Translations under genes and position numbers: made by a program
The notes under the pieces: generated by a model
Database searches by the model: none
The model's input: only the letters and a program-made list of their open reading frames with translations
What the model was told of the DNA's origin: nothing
Part shown: piece by piece, positions 50,461-63,259 of the stretch
Layout of the letters: each line of letters opens with the position of its first letter
How positions within the stretch are numbered: the first letter of the stretch is position 1
From: Poecilobothrus nobilitatus
Lineage: Eukaryota; Arthropoda; Insecta; Diptera; Dolichopodidae
Assembly (NCBI GenBank): GCA_947095535.1
Contig: OX352773.1
Span: 3,968,001-4,032,000 of the forward strand
Reading direction: 5' to 3'
DNA: 64,000 nt

Positions 50461-53400
50461 TGATTTTTAATATTAAAATAAATAAATAGTTAAAATTTCA
50501 ATGTTGGATATAAAATTAATAAACTTAAACATTTCATATTTTTTTTTTTTTTCAGCGAAATTGTCGTAATTCAGAATTTTTGAAAAGTTTGTCAAGACTA
50601 TCTTCAAAAATTTTGATTAACAATTAAGTTAAGTACTTGATTTGTATTGATAACTAATTATATATTTAGAATAAATGTGGTATATTAATCTAATAAATAT
50701 TGAACTTTAAATCTTCTTATCTAAAAATTTCAACATGGTCAGTCTGCTTATTTCAAATCTATGTTCAAATCAATTTGTATTGTCAGTTTAACTTATAAGA
50801 AAAAAAATTCATATGTAATTAAAATCAAAAGTGCGGGGTAAAAAAAACTAAAATTATAAATTTCCATTAAAATAAAATAAACAAAATCATAGTTAATAAT
50901 TATTACCATTCCGTACATTTATTTTTTATATATATAATTTTTAACGTTTTTACACATTTTATATACATATGTACATATATGATTACAACAAAAAAATATT
51001 AATAATTTCTCTAAAATTAACCTAAACATAATATAAGAAAAAAGATTTAAAAAAAAAAATAAGTCCTTTTTTTTATATATATTTGTTATATGTTTGTTTG
51101 TTTGTTTTTTATATAAATGTCAAAATGGCAAAAATTTCGTTCGCTATCACATCATAAAGTTTTATTAATTTTGACATAAACTTTTTATTCATAATATACA
51201 TACAAAATTTTGTACATACATAAAATTAGCTACAACCTACTAAAAATTAAACAACCAACCATTCAACCAACCAACCAACGAACCAAACTAGTCTACCATT
51301 CAACCTGTCTATTTTTTATATTTTTAATTATTTATTAAAGAAAAAAAAAACCGTGAAAAATAATATGACAGGATAAAAAAAACTTCAAATTAATGCTACT
51401 ACTATACATTACCCTTCTCTTTTATGTTTTCCTCTCTGTTTCATTTTTTTTTTTTTTTTTTGTTATTACAGTAATAATATATATAATAACAAAAATAACA
51501 AAACAAAAACATAAAAATTATATTACATATACATATAAAAATGCTAAAATTATGAAAAAAAAAATAATATAACAATTTTTTCTTAAGTTTTTAGTTTAAT
51601 ATATACAAACAAATATATTATACATATTTATATATGTTTATATTAAAGCTTCCGTCTATTACTCTCTATACATGGTATTGCTGTAAGTTCATAGTGTTTC
51701 ATTAATAAGAAGAAAAAGAAACATCCTGTGACAAAAAGCTCTTAATTTTATTTTTAGTTTCTTTTCGTGCTCTCATATTTCAAATTCTCAATCATTTATT
51801 GCTGTTATTTTTTTTATTTTTATTTTTTTCTCTTCACATTTCTCATGGTTTTAAATTGTATGCGTTTTATGTTGTTGTTTTTTTTAATTAAAAAAAAAAA
51901 ATATTAAAACACATAATAACAACATTTTTATCAGTGGTTCTAATTTAGAAAAAAAAGAGCAAACAAAACAATAAAAAAGTAGTGTGAACGAAAACAAAAT
52001 ATTGCAAATCATAAGTCACATCTTTATTGTGAAAATGAGAAAAAGAAAAATGAGAAAAATTAAAAATAAAAGATTTTATTTTTTTTTTTTTTTTGCTTTG
52101 TATTTTTTGTTATTTAATTTTCCATTTCCCATTTTCATTGAAATGAATGTTCTTGTTTAATTTTTTTAATATAGTAGCTGCTTATTATTCATTTAGTTAT
52201 TTATGTATATTCTGAAAACAAATCGTACATATAATAAAACCGTTATAACGGATATAATATAACGGTGCAATAGAATTTTTACTCGCGTTTTTATTATTGT
52301 TTTTGTATAATAGGGGAGAATAGAAACAGATTTTGTTTTTATATTTTTTTGTTTCTTTTTTTCATTTGTTTGATTATAAATAAGAGAAAAATAATTCTAA
52401 ATAATTTTTTTACTATCGCGTACTGCCTGCTGATACCGTTATATTAATAAAAAAAAAAAAGTTTTTTTTTTTTGTTTATTTATTATTTGTTTTTGTATTT
52501 TTATTTTTTACTGTTAAAATGTCCCACTATATAATAATATAAGTACATTGATTATTATATATTATGAGACTCCGCCTCTTCTGCATCTACTTAAGAGGAC
52601 TTTTTTTTCGCCTGATTCTGATGTAAAAAAAAATATCGGATTTTTTTTTAAATCATAGTAAGTATTATAGGTGTGTATTTGTGTATGTATTAAAAGATAT
52701 GCGAGAAAAGAAAAAAAAAACTTTTTTTTTCATTTTATATTACTCTACAAGTAGGCGTTTATGTCTCGTTAACAAAATAAACAATGATCAGCTAACAGTA
52801 AAGGTAGCTGATTACTGAAAAGGAATGGTTTTAGAGTAAAAGGAGTAAAGATACATCATATATTAAGTTTTTTTTTTTTTAATATCCAAGACAAAATACA
52901 AAATTAAAATTAAAACAGAAATATAATAAAAAAAAAAATTTAAAGAGAACAAAATAAAAAAAAAATGAAACGTACAAAATAAAAAGAAAACTAAGAATAA
53001 AACAAATATTGACGAAAAAAAAAACACTAAATATGATATGCGAGAAAAGAATATAACGGTTTTTTTTTTGTTTTTGATTTTTTGTATTAAAGTGAAATAA
53101 GATAAAATAAAAGAAAATCATAGGGTTTTAGTTGAAACATTATCCATTAGGAACGATCTTAAATTTAAAATGAATGAGAATTTTATGAATCTTTATTTGA
53201 TATTCGATCAACAAAAAACACAAACATTTTTTGCCTTCAGTTAACTTTTAATTCCTCTAAAATAATTATTATAAGTACCTAATATCTGCTTGACCTTTTT
53301 AAGAATTTCACTACAAACTAAACTATCGTTATCACTTGTTTGCTGGGCATACTCAAGAAAATAACAATGGTTAAACTTTTTAAAAACCCATTTTTTTTTC

Positions 53401-53553
53401 TGGTTAAAAAAAAATAATTAAAAGAAAGGTATCAAGTTCTGAAATTGATAACATTAATATATACAAAAATTACATTCGATTCAACAACACCATTTAAAGT
53501 TGTATCCCATAAGTATGCAATATAATAATATATTAATTTAAAAAATTGTATGT
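50461..53553. other. Gene-free stretch, strongly T/A-strand-biased
   Basis: Long T runs alternate with A runs. An (AACC)-rich patch lies at about 51250-51305. A handful of GC-richer patches (52436, 52570) carry no recognisable element. Confidence 0.5.
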
Positions 53554-53765
53554 ATGAGCCTCGGTGGTCTAGTGGTTAAGCATGTGGCTTATTAACCGAG
53601 GTAGTACGAGTTCAGAACCAATAAACAATATTTATTAGATACTACTAATATAAATTAATAATATTATTAATAATGATGTAGATGGTAGCTGATGGTTTAG
53701 TAATGTTGCACTATCCTATGTAATCTATAATTATAATTTAGTAGTTTTCAGCCACACACTACGTA
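53554..53765 (+). repeat. tRNA-derived SINE
   Basis: GAGCCTCGGTGGTCTAGTGG starts the head and TTAAGCATGTGGCTTATTAA continues it; the B box is ACGAGTTCAGAACC, slightly altered from consensus. The body, with GATGGTAGCTGATGGTTTAG and ACTATCCTATGTAATC, follows an ATAATATTA linker. The head matches the eroded copy at 17,384, and part of the body matches 50,400. Confidence 0.75.
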
Positions 53766-54269
53766 TTATGGCATTCGCCAAACATTCGCTAAGCTTTGAA
53801 TACAAGTACATACATATATTTTTTTATACAATTTTTGTATTACAAAACCTATGATAATAATACCGGGCTACAGGGCCACTAGTATTAATATAAATAAATT
53901 AATATCAAAAAAATTTGAACATAATCGTCCGTTTGTTACTAAGAAATAAAATATAATTAATTAATATCGAAAATAGTATTATTATACGCATAAAATTGCA
54001 ATAAAAACTTAGTCTAAATAAACCAATAGGGACATATAAAACTAACAATATTTATTAAGCCATTAATTAAGTAAGTAATGTGAAAATAAGTAACACTTTT
54101 TTTGGTTTTATTTAGGATTAATGTAATTTAATATACTCGATAATAAAAGAAACATTAATTGCAAATCATTAGCAAATAGCATGGAACTATAGAAAAACTA
54201 TAGAAAATAATAATATCATATACTTTACCAGAATATGAAGTACATTAACAACCATTTAATAACAATAAC
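53766..54269. other. Gene-free stretch
   Basis: AT-rich; a short ACCGGGCTACAGGGCCACTA segment at about 53861 may be the end of the SINE. Confidence 0.4.
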
Positions 54270-55450
54270 AATGTAGAATATAAACCAACGATTCTTAAAA
54301 GGCCACATTTCCACAAGATAACACAAAGTGTTTACATTTGTGACTTGCACAAAAATTTTAAAATTTCATGTAATAAGAAAAAATGTGAAAATAGGATTTT
54401 TCTGCAATTTTGAGGAGCTGTAAGCCCGGAACCCTATATAACTAAGAAAAACCGTTAACACACGTAAAAATATATTACTGCCGTTTTAATTTTTTAGCCC
54501 TAATAGTTCTTAAACAGGGTTTGCCAGAAAAAAAATTTCTAAGGGAACTTATACTAATTCTAAAAGTTCTTTCTTGTCTCAAAATTTCAGGTTCCTATCT
54601 AAAGGCGTGCCGGAGTTATGAAAACCGAAATTTCATGCAAAATGTGGTTTTCATATAACGGTAAATTTAAATAGTAAATCACAAAATATTGCATAATAAT
54701 TTTGATATTGTTTTATAGAGATAACAAAATTTTCGGTCTTCGAGCTGTTTAAATTTTGTAAAACTATTACGCAAAGCCTGATATATACATCTGAAAATGG
54801 GATTTTTTTACAATTTTAAATATCTGTAACTCTGGAGCCTTATACAACTAAACTAAACCGTTAACGCACGTAAAAATATATTACTGAAGCTTCAATTTTT
54901 ATATCCTGCCGAAGTAAAATGTGTACAAATGCCTAAGTTACAGGTGTTTAAAAATAGCAAATTTTCAATTTTTGAGCCTTAATAGCTCATAAACGGGAGT
55001 GGTCCAAAAAAAAATTTCTAAGCAAACTTATATTAATTCTAAAAGTTATTTCTTTCCTAAAAATTGCAAGCCTCTACCTAAAAGCGTTCCGGAGTTATGA
55101 GGGTAAAAAAATCATGCAAAATTTGATTTTCACATATCGGTAAATTTAAATACTAAATTTAAAAAAAAATCCCATAATTTTGATATTAATTTACAAAGGT
55201 AAAAAAAATATCTGTCGAATGACATTTTCAGATTGAAAATATGTTAAGCAGAACATAAGATATACGCATTTAAAAATAGCGCTTTTTCAAAGTTTAAGGG
55301 GTTGTAGTTCCGTCATGGATGGGGCTACATGAAAAAGTTGTTCCACAAAATTAATTTTTTTATGAGACCTACCCATGGTTAATATTTTTTTTTTGTTATC
55401 TTTAATGGTGTAGAAGTTTTGTAAACAGAAGGACGGACGGACGGACAGAG
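54270..55450 (-). repeat. TATACCC repeat family interior, copy 4, with internal duplication
   Basis: It matches copy 3 from TAAACCAACG to GGGCTACATGAAAAAGTT and then reaches a GGAC array (55430-55447; CCGTCC on the minus strand), as expected at the head side of the family. Within it, CTGTAAGCCCGGAACCCTAT at about 54418 recurs as CTGTAACTCTGGAGCCTTAT at about 54825, so a unit of about 407 bp is duplicated in tandem. No gene is present. Confidence 0.8.
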
Positions 55451-58400
55451 TGAAACTAGTAAACACATTTTTTCAAAAAATTTTTTGCTAAAAAGTATAG
55501 ATGCTCGGAAAATACATATTGATAAGTCTTAAATATTAAAAATACAAATAAGTGTCAATCTAAGTTAAATACATTAAGTTCATATTCAAATTCTTAGATT
55601 TTAAGTTATTAAACTTAAGGTTTAAATATTTCCCGAATTTTTACAATAACAATTATAGACAAAATATTAACTTAAAATATATCTTAAGATCATAAATTTG
55701 TTAAATGTTTTTTGTGTTTTGAAACCATATTTAAAAACTTCTTGTAGATTAAAATATATATATATATGTACTTACATTTCTTAATAACAGCTTAAAAGAA
55801 ATTAAATGAGAGATTTTAGAACCTTATGAGTTTTTTTGTTTTTTTAGAATATAAAAAGTGATAAATGCGGAACATTTTTATATAAAGTTTCATAGAAATT
55901 GATTTATTTTGTGTATTTGTTATAGTTAAAATAAAGATCTAATAATTGTGGTTAGATTTCTTTATCGGCTATTACAAATTAACTAAGCTTGACATGGTAA
56001 GACTTCACATACTAAAAGTTTTGTAATATGTGCAATAAAAAATATAATAAATCAAAAATTAACCACCATTTATTAGTATGTAATATTTTTCAGTCATTTA
56101 AATTCTTCATACCATATTTTAAAAAGTTGAATACGTAATTAAGCCAACGAAAAAAAAACGTTTTTAGTAAAAATATATTTAAAATTTAATTCAAATATTC
56201 GAAAATGAAAATTTTATATAATAAATTGATATTTTCCACAAAATTGAGAATATTTTGGATAAGAATTTAAAATCAAGAATATATGTCAAAATAATTTAAC
56301 ATTTTTTTAGCACATAACGTAGAAAGTATTTAAATAAATTTTTTAAAAATTCGATCAAATTGATTTTATTATTCTTTAGGCAACTCTAATCATTATTAGA
56401 ATAGATCTACATTCAAAAATCCAACTATAAAACAAATGAATAACCTAAATTATAATTTATCAGCACAATTATCCAGTTATGAGATTGCCCCAATCAACAA
56501 ACAATAAAAAATAAATTAACAAAATTAAAAATGTTCTCTTTTTTTTTTCTCTCTTTTGTGTGTGAAAAACAAGAAAAAATACTTTGCAATTAACGGTATT
56601 TCGTTAGCGGCATTTTACTGTCCTTGTGCGCACATAACAGATTATTTTTGTTTTTCCTATTTTTTATTTTTATTCTTTTCTTTTTTTTTGTTTTTTTTTT
56701 TTAGTTTTTAATTTAATATTTTTATTTCTGTTAGTTTTTTTCTTCTATATAGAGTGAATAGTAGATTCTACTGCTGTTGCTGGTGTTGTTTTTGTTGATT
56801 TTAGTATTGAATTGGTTTCTTTACAATATTTTTTTTTTTGTTGTTTTGTTATTATTCTTATTATTATGATTTATTCTTTTCTTTGTTATTTTGTTTTTTT
56901 TTTTTTAATTTTTCATTTCCTCCGATAGAGAATTTTAATTTGTATCTAAATTTTTTTTTTTTTTTATTCAGTTCTTGTTTCTTTATATATTCTGGGATAA
57001 AAATATTTAAGGCTCCTTACTAGGCTTTCATTTTCTTTTTTTTTTTTTTTGTTATTTTTCTCCCTTGATCATTTATACAGTGGATGCATTTGTATATTTA
57101 ATTTTCATATATTGGCATACATGTGCATTGTCTTATCCTTATGTATCAGTGAGGTATGCGTATTTTGTTTCATTGTTGTTGTTTTTGTTGTTGATGTTTA
57201 TGGTGTCAGTGTAATTTTTGTTGAGAAAAATAAATGTATATATTGGTGCAATAATATGACCGTTATTTTTTTTCTTATATCCTTATATTTTATTAATTTA
57301 TTTTGAATAACTAAAATGCATGTGTATACAAACATTTTTGTATATATACATATATATTTATTTATGTATTTGTACACATATATATATATATATATATTTT
57401 GTAAATATAAATTAAATAATATAGAATGATGACATTTATTAATAACGATTTATTTTACTTTTTTTTATATTTTTCTTTTATGTTTTGGTTTTTTCTTTTT
57501 TTTTTTGTTCATTGTATATACGTTATAAGCACTAAGGACTTGGATAACTTCCATTTACATTAAATTTTTTGTTGTTTTTTTTTTCTATTTTTAAGTTGTT
57601 TTATTTGTTAAAAGAAAAAGGATACGTTGTTAATCATGCTAATTAAATTATTTATTTTACATTTTCATTTCTTTACTTTTAATTTTTTTTTTGTTTTTTT
57701 TTTTTTTTGAACAGAAAATATATATACGTATACTACAATCAATGTACAAATAATATTAAAATATTGATATAATTAGAAAAAGAAATAAGAATATTCAATA
57801 TTTATATATTTGTAATTGAAAAAAATTGCAAATAATATTAAAAGAATATTCATACATAGATGCAATAGATGTTATGATAATGATGATGATGATGATGAAA
57901 TAAAAATATTGATTGATTTTGAATTTATGATTTTTGTATAGAATATACCAAAGGAATTTTTTTTAAATCTGATGTAAATTTAAGAATTAATCAAAAGAAA
58001 ATTCACGATTAAAATGTGTATAGCATAATAATGATGATATTGATGGTACTTAAAATAAGAAATGAATTTAAAAGGATGAATGACTGATGATGGATTATAT
58101 TTGATATACATAAAAAGAAAATTTTTTTTTAACTAAATTGTTTTCAACTTAAAAAGTTATTTTTTAAATTTACTTTTTCAATTTTATTGTTCTTGATAAT
58201 TATAAATGTCTTATGTTATGATCAACATAAATACAGTTGGTAGCAAAATAATAAACAATATAAATTTGGGATAATTTTTATTTAACTTTTTATAGAATAA
58301 CGGGGAAAAAGAAGATGTGAAGCACATGGAAAAATAAATATTAAAAACAACATAATTCAAAATAAAACATTATCTCTATGTCAACTAAATAATTAAAATC

Positions 58401-59285
58401 TTTCAATATATCGGAAATATGTTGAATTCCATTATTATAAAATCATTGTTTGAAAAAAAATAAAGTGTTATAATTCTGCTGCTTGAGAAAATGCTTATAA
58501 ATATGTTTTGAAATTCCCAAAGCATTAATAAATAAAAACCCAATTCTAATTATTTTGTCTTTAGCTTATGTCTAATAATGGCTAATATGAATAAAATGAA
58601 GTAAATTCTTTTACTCCTAGTATTAGTTTACTGCTAGTAAAATTTATGAAATAAAAAAAGGTTTTGCTTCATACTTCGAAGTACTAGCATGATCTTATTT
58701 GAGCTTAAAGCATATTCTTTGTTTCATATATATAAAATTAATAAAATATTTACACATACCTAAAATTAATAACTATAAGCAAAATCTTCAAAAATTGAAT
58801 TCTGGTAATTACTTCATTTCACTTTAGTTTATATTTAAATTCTGGTTTATACAGGTTCACAGTAAAGAACGTCAGATGACTAATTAAAGATTTTCCTAAC
58901 TAAAAATTATCAAACAAGAGGAGGTGGATATTTATTTTTTGGATTATCATCTAAAGGAGTTTCAGTTTAACTTTCTGATGCACTAGAATTCATTTTTATT
59001 ATTTTTTTCCAAAACCAAAATGCTTTTGCTGCTGACCTTGAACAAAATGCTAATTTGAATCTTTTTTTAATTAATTTCAATTTTTGTAATTAAAACTTTT
59101 TTTATTCTTCATATACTTTTTGAGTATATGGAGTTTTGAACAGATGTTTGAATATTTTGTGCAATTAGTGTTATATGAAATTTGGGATTGGTGACCAAAT
59201 CCATAAACCGAAATCTATAAATAAAATTGCAAAAACCAAAAGTCTATAAAAAAATATCAAAAATATTCTGGAAAAATCAAAAAAA
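55451..59285. other. Gene-free AT-rich stretch
   Basis: Poly-T-rich segments at 56,550-57,720 and a GAT trinucleotide run near 57,880-57,898. Frames at 56,838-57,306 are low-complexity. No gene is supported. Confidence 0.5.
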
Positions 59286-59287
59286 AA

Positions 59288-59640
59288 CTCTGATTTTGTA
59301 ACAAATTTTAAAATTCTTTCCAATTATTTTTATTATACACATATTTCAATATCAAAAAATATAATTATTTTAAAAATATACGCCCAAGCCGCCATTAACA
59401 CATTATTAGACCCTGATTTTGAAACCATCTCAAAAGCCCTTCCTAATTATTATTTTTACATATATATTTATACAATAAATAATTTAAAATAGTGTGGGCT
59501 ACCGCCCCTAAATCCTCCCTAAACAATTTATTGAACGCTGATTTTGTAACCAACTCTAAAGTCTTTTCTTATTAGTTTTACATACATACATATATATACA
59601 TATTTCAACAACCAAGTATTTAAAATAATTGTGGATTTTT
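59288..59640 (+). repeat. Degenerate tandem repeat, three units of about 125 bp
   Basis: CTGATTTTGTAAC at about 59292, CTGATTTTGAAACC at about 59413 and CTGATTTTGTAACC at about 59540 each start a unit continuing with AA.TCTT..CTAATTATT, an ATACATATAT-type stretch and TTTAAAATA. The units differ at many sites, so the array is old. Confidence 0.65.
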
Positions 59641-61395
59641 TTTTGTGGATTTTATTTTTTTTGCGACAAAAATCATTATGGATTTTTTTTTTTGTGGATT
59701 TTCAGACTCAAATTTGGGAAATTTGTAATGGTAGGTAGGTAGGTTGGTGACCTTCACGATGCTGCGTTAAAGCCTCGAATAGCTTTTGATTGCGCCATTT
59801 AAATACCACTGCACTCACGTTACCTGTGTTTTAAGATTGTTTATAGTTTTATATCCAACCCGAGAAGTTCAGATACGAAATCTGTTCTTTGATTTTGTAT
59901 TCAGAGAGCTCGCTGAGGTTGCGGTAGAACGGTTTACCGAATGAGAAAAGTCTGGCTCTAGCTAAACGTACTTGATTAATTCCAAAAAACTTCAAAAATT
60001 TTTTAGTGCGTTTGAACATATAGCACTAAAATAATTGATTACACTTGATTATGTATTTAATTTTAAAGGAGCTCTCAAATATTCACTAGACATTCGCACT
60101 AAAAAGAGTAAATTTGGATTTTTTTTAACTAAGAACTTTTATAGTATAAAAATAAATGGAGAAATTAATTTTTAAATTGATATTTTCAAATTAGAATTTT
60201 AACATATTTAAAATTTTAATATATCAGATGACGTGGAAAGATGGAATTTTAAGTGCACTTTTAGACAAAATAAAAAAAATTAATATTTTTCGAATTGTGT
60301 AAAGAAATTCTTAAAAGTGAAAATTAAATGATGTATATAAAAATTTCGGATCGGAAATTAAATAAATTTTATAAAGAACTAGTTATATATTAATAAAATA
60401 TAATTATATATAAAAATAATATTTTATACACATACACCTTTCATAATTAATTTTTTAATTTAAGCTAAAATTATTAAAACTTTAATGAAAAATTAAAAAA
60501 ATGTTTGTTAAAATGAAGGACAATTAGAGCAGTTCCACTTGAAATAAAATATTTGTATGTTTATAATTTAAATCATAACACTAACAAATATCTATTAAAA
60601 GTTCTACTGTTATCTTCCTTAAATATTCCAATTTGATATGAGAGAAAGATCCTTTATAAGATTATTTTTATTATGGCCTTTAATTTTTAACATTTTTTTT
60701 TTTTTTGTTTTTCCATTTTTCGTAAAGACAATCTTACAACCACAAAACTTTAATTCAATTTTATATAATTTAATACAATAAATTTTAAATATAATGTATT
60801 ATATATTAAATACACAATATATATGTATATATATAAATAAATATTTTAATATATCCCCATCCCATATTATATTAAATTATAAATCATATCCTAACATCAG
60901 AATCTGTTAATATTAAATTTTTTCTAATAGGATAATAGCAAACATTTTTTTTAATATTTTCTGTTATATTTATGGTTTGTGTCTCGGATTAAATATAGCG
61001 ACATCTGACATCTGAAAGGCGAAGCAAAATTATTTATTTTTTAATAAATTTGAAAATTAAACTGTAGATAAGTATTTTAATTTGAAAAAATAATGGTTTT
61101 TAACAAAAAAATAATTTAAGTGTTTTTTAAAATTGAAATTTTTTAAGTGTTTTTTGAAAATGAGTGTTTATTTCATTTTAATTTCAACAAATTTTTATAA
61201 AAAATTGTGTTTGCACCTTTAGTGTTATTTCACACAAAATTTTCATTTACTCGTATATTTAATTTATAACCACATTTCAATAATTAAAGTGATTTTTTTT
61301 GGCATTTTCGTTATATCAATACCTACTTACTATAATTCAAACTGATAATGATTAAATGGTTAATTTTTCGTTTTTACGTCATGTAATTAAAGAGT
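59641..61395. other. Gene-free stretch with short repeat fragments
   Basis: GGTAGGTAGGTAGGTTGGTGACC at 59,729 followed by a GC-richer 230-base segment may be another dispersed repeat. Nothing else is recognised up to the MITE pair. Confidence 0.4.
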
Positions 61396-62568
61396 AGGTA
61401 CTTTTCTAAAAGGCCGACAATTTGACGCTCTTGCGTTGATGATAATTGTATTTGATTTAGCGTCATTGATTTTAGCAATTATTTGCATTTGTCATTGATG
61501 TTTTAGAAATATGAAATAATTAACGCTTAATTAATAATTTCAACTGGGCATTGCTCCATGCCTGATTCTCAGTACTAAAATTTAAAAAAAATTACTTTTA
61601 AATGTTCACTAAATAATACAAAAACAATATTTTTACCATAATTCTATTTCAGCCATTTTAACTAAGGACGCTAACAATAAACAAACACAAATGGTGAAAA
61701 TATTTGACATTTGCAGTAGCCTAGGCGCCAGTTATAGCTATCATTGAAATGCTTCCGGAAAAAACGTTTCATTGAAAACTTATACTTTTTTCCGTATAGG
61801 CGATATAGCAATCTGAGAAAACTGTCAGTTAAATTATTTGTCAAATGGGCAAATGACAATAATGAAGGCAAAGTAAAAATAAATGTAATTTAAATTTAAA
61901 TTTTTGTAAGCGTTATTTCGATGTTTTCAAAATTATATTAATTTATATTTTATTATTTTAATTTATTTAATTATTATTGGTAGAAAATTTTACTAATAAA
62001 GAATAAAAAAAGAGTTTTTTATTTAATAATAACATGATAAAAGTATAAATTTTCTAGAATTAATTTTTATTTTTCTTTTTTTGAAATTTCCATTTTAAAA
62101 CAAACAATTTTAAAACTAAACTTAAAGAAAATAATAAAAAAAACAAATTCTAAGTCTAAACTCATTAAAATACAAAACTATAATGAAATATATCAAGAAT
62201 TGCATCAGATTGCATTTTCAATGACAAACTGAAATGGGAAGAAATGAAACATATGTCATTGGAACAATTTTGTTTCATTAGCGTAATTCGTAGCAGAATT
62301 TATTCTTTAGAAATTATTTAATCATTAAATCAACACTTTTGTTAAATTTTATATGTCTTTGCTGCAAAAAAATTGAAAATAAACATTTCCCGAAAGCATT
62401 TCAATGATATGCTATAGCTGGCGCCTAAAATAGTATTGCTTGATTGCGTTGATTTTTGCAAATATTGCCGATCAAAATAGTTTTAGATTTTTTGAGGACA
62501 ACGTCAAAAATGTTTATGAAAATTTCTTTTGATTGACGTCGTGTTTTTGACGTTTTAGAAAAGTACCT
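61396..62568. mobile_element. Outer MITE-like element, interrupted by a second one
   Basis: The 16-bp sequence AGGTACTTTTCTAAAA at 61396-61411 is perfectly inverted at 62553-62568. Inside, TTTGACGCTCTTGCGTTGAT on the left and GATTGACGTCGTGTTTTTGACG on the right also correspond when one is inverted. Subtracting the nested element and one TA leaves about 470 bp, a normal size for a non-autonomous DNA transposon. A target duplication is not clear. No coding capacity is seen. Confidence 0.65.
61724..62425. mobile_element. Nested MITE-like element with TA target duplication
   Basis: The left end GGCGCCAGTTATAGC, followed by ATCATTGAAATGCTT, is inverted at the right end as AAGCATTTCAATGAT, AT, GCTATAGCTGGCGCC. 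Arms of about 38 bases differ by only a few changes. TA flanks both ends (61722-61723 and 62426-62427), as in Tc1/mariner-related elements. The 702-bp body has no transposase. It sits inside the outer element, so it inserted later. Confidence 0.8.
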
Positions 62569-63259
62569 TAATAAAGTTCTTCATAGTAGCATAGAATCAA
62601 ACCCTACTATTTAGAATTTTAAACACATAAAAAAACATATTTGTTTTTTTTTTATATGAAATTTATTTTAATGATTTCAATCACAGATACATAATTTTAT
62701 TTTGTTTATTTTAATAAAAATAAAAAATCAAAGCTTATATTTAATAAAAAGTAGACAAGATGTGATTTCAAACACAATCAAAAGACAAAAATTATCAAAT
62801 AAAAAAAAATTTAAAATCAATTATTCTTTTTTTTTTTTAAGATTCAAAGCAAATAAATATTTTCTTTTTATAAAAATTGTGTAATTTAAAAAAAAAAATT
62901 AAAAAAACCTTAAAACTTAAGAAATTTTGATTCTTACAATTATAAAAAAAAAAATAATTTTAAGTAAACTTAACATTTGTACAAAATCTTTTCTTTAACA
63001 CAAAAACTTAAAATTAAACATTTGTTTTACACCACACATTATTTTTTTTATTCAAAAATTATAGAAATTTTTTATCATTTATTTAGAAGAAATCATTTAT
63101 CATTTATTTAGAAGTTTAAAAAAAAAATAAACTTCAGCATACATTCAACACCTCAATTTTCACAAAATAACAAAGATAATGCGAAAAAAGCAAAATTTGG
63201 TTTTGTATTCACAATAGAGTCAAAATAAATTCACAATAAAGAAAATATTTAGTTTAATT
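62569..63259 (-). other. 3' flank and probable 3' untranslated region of the HES-type gene
   Basis: This stretch lies immediately downstream of the stop codon of the minus-strand gene. Several minus-strand AATAAA hexamers occur (for example near 63,047 and 63,110), so the transcript probably ends in the first few hundred bases. It is otherwise A/T runs. Confidence 0.45.
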
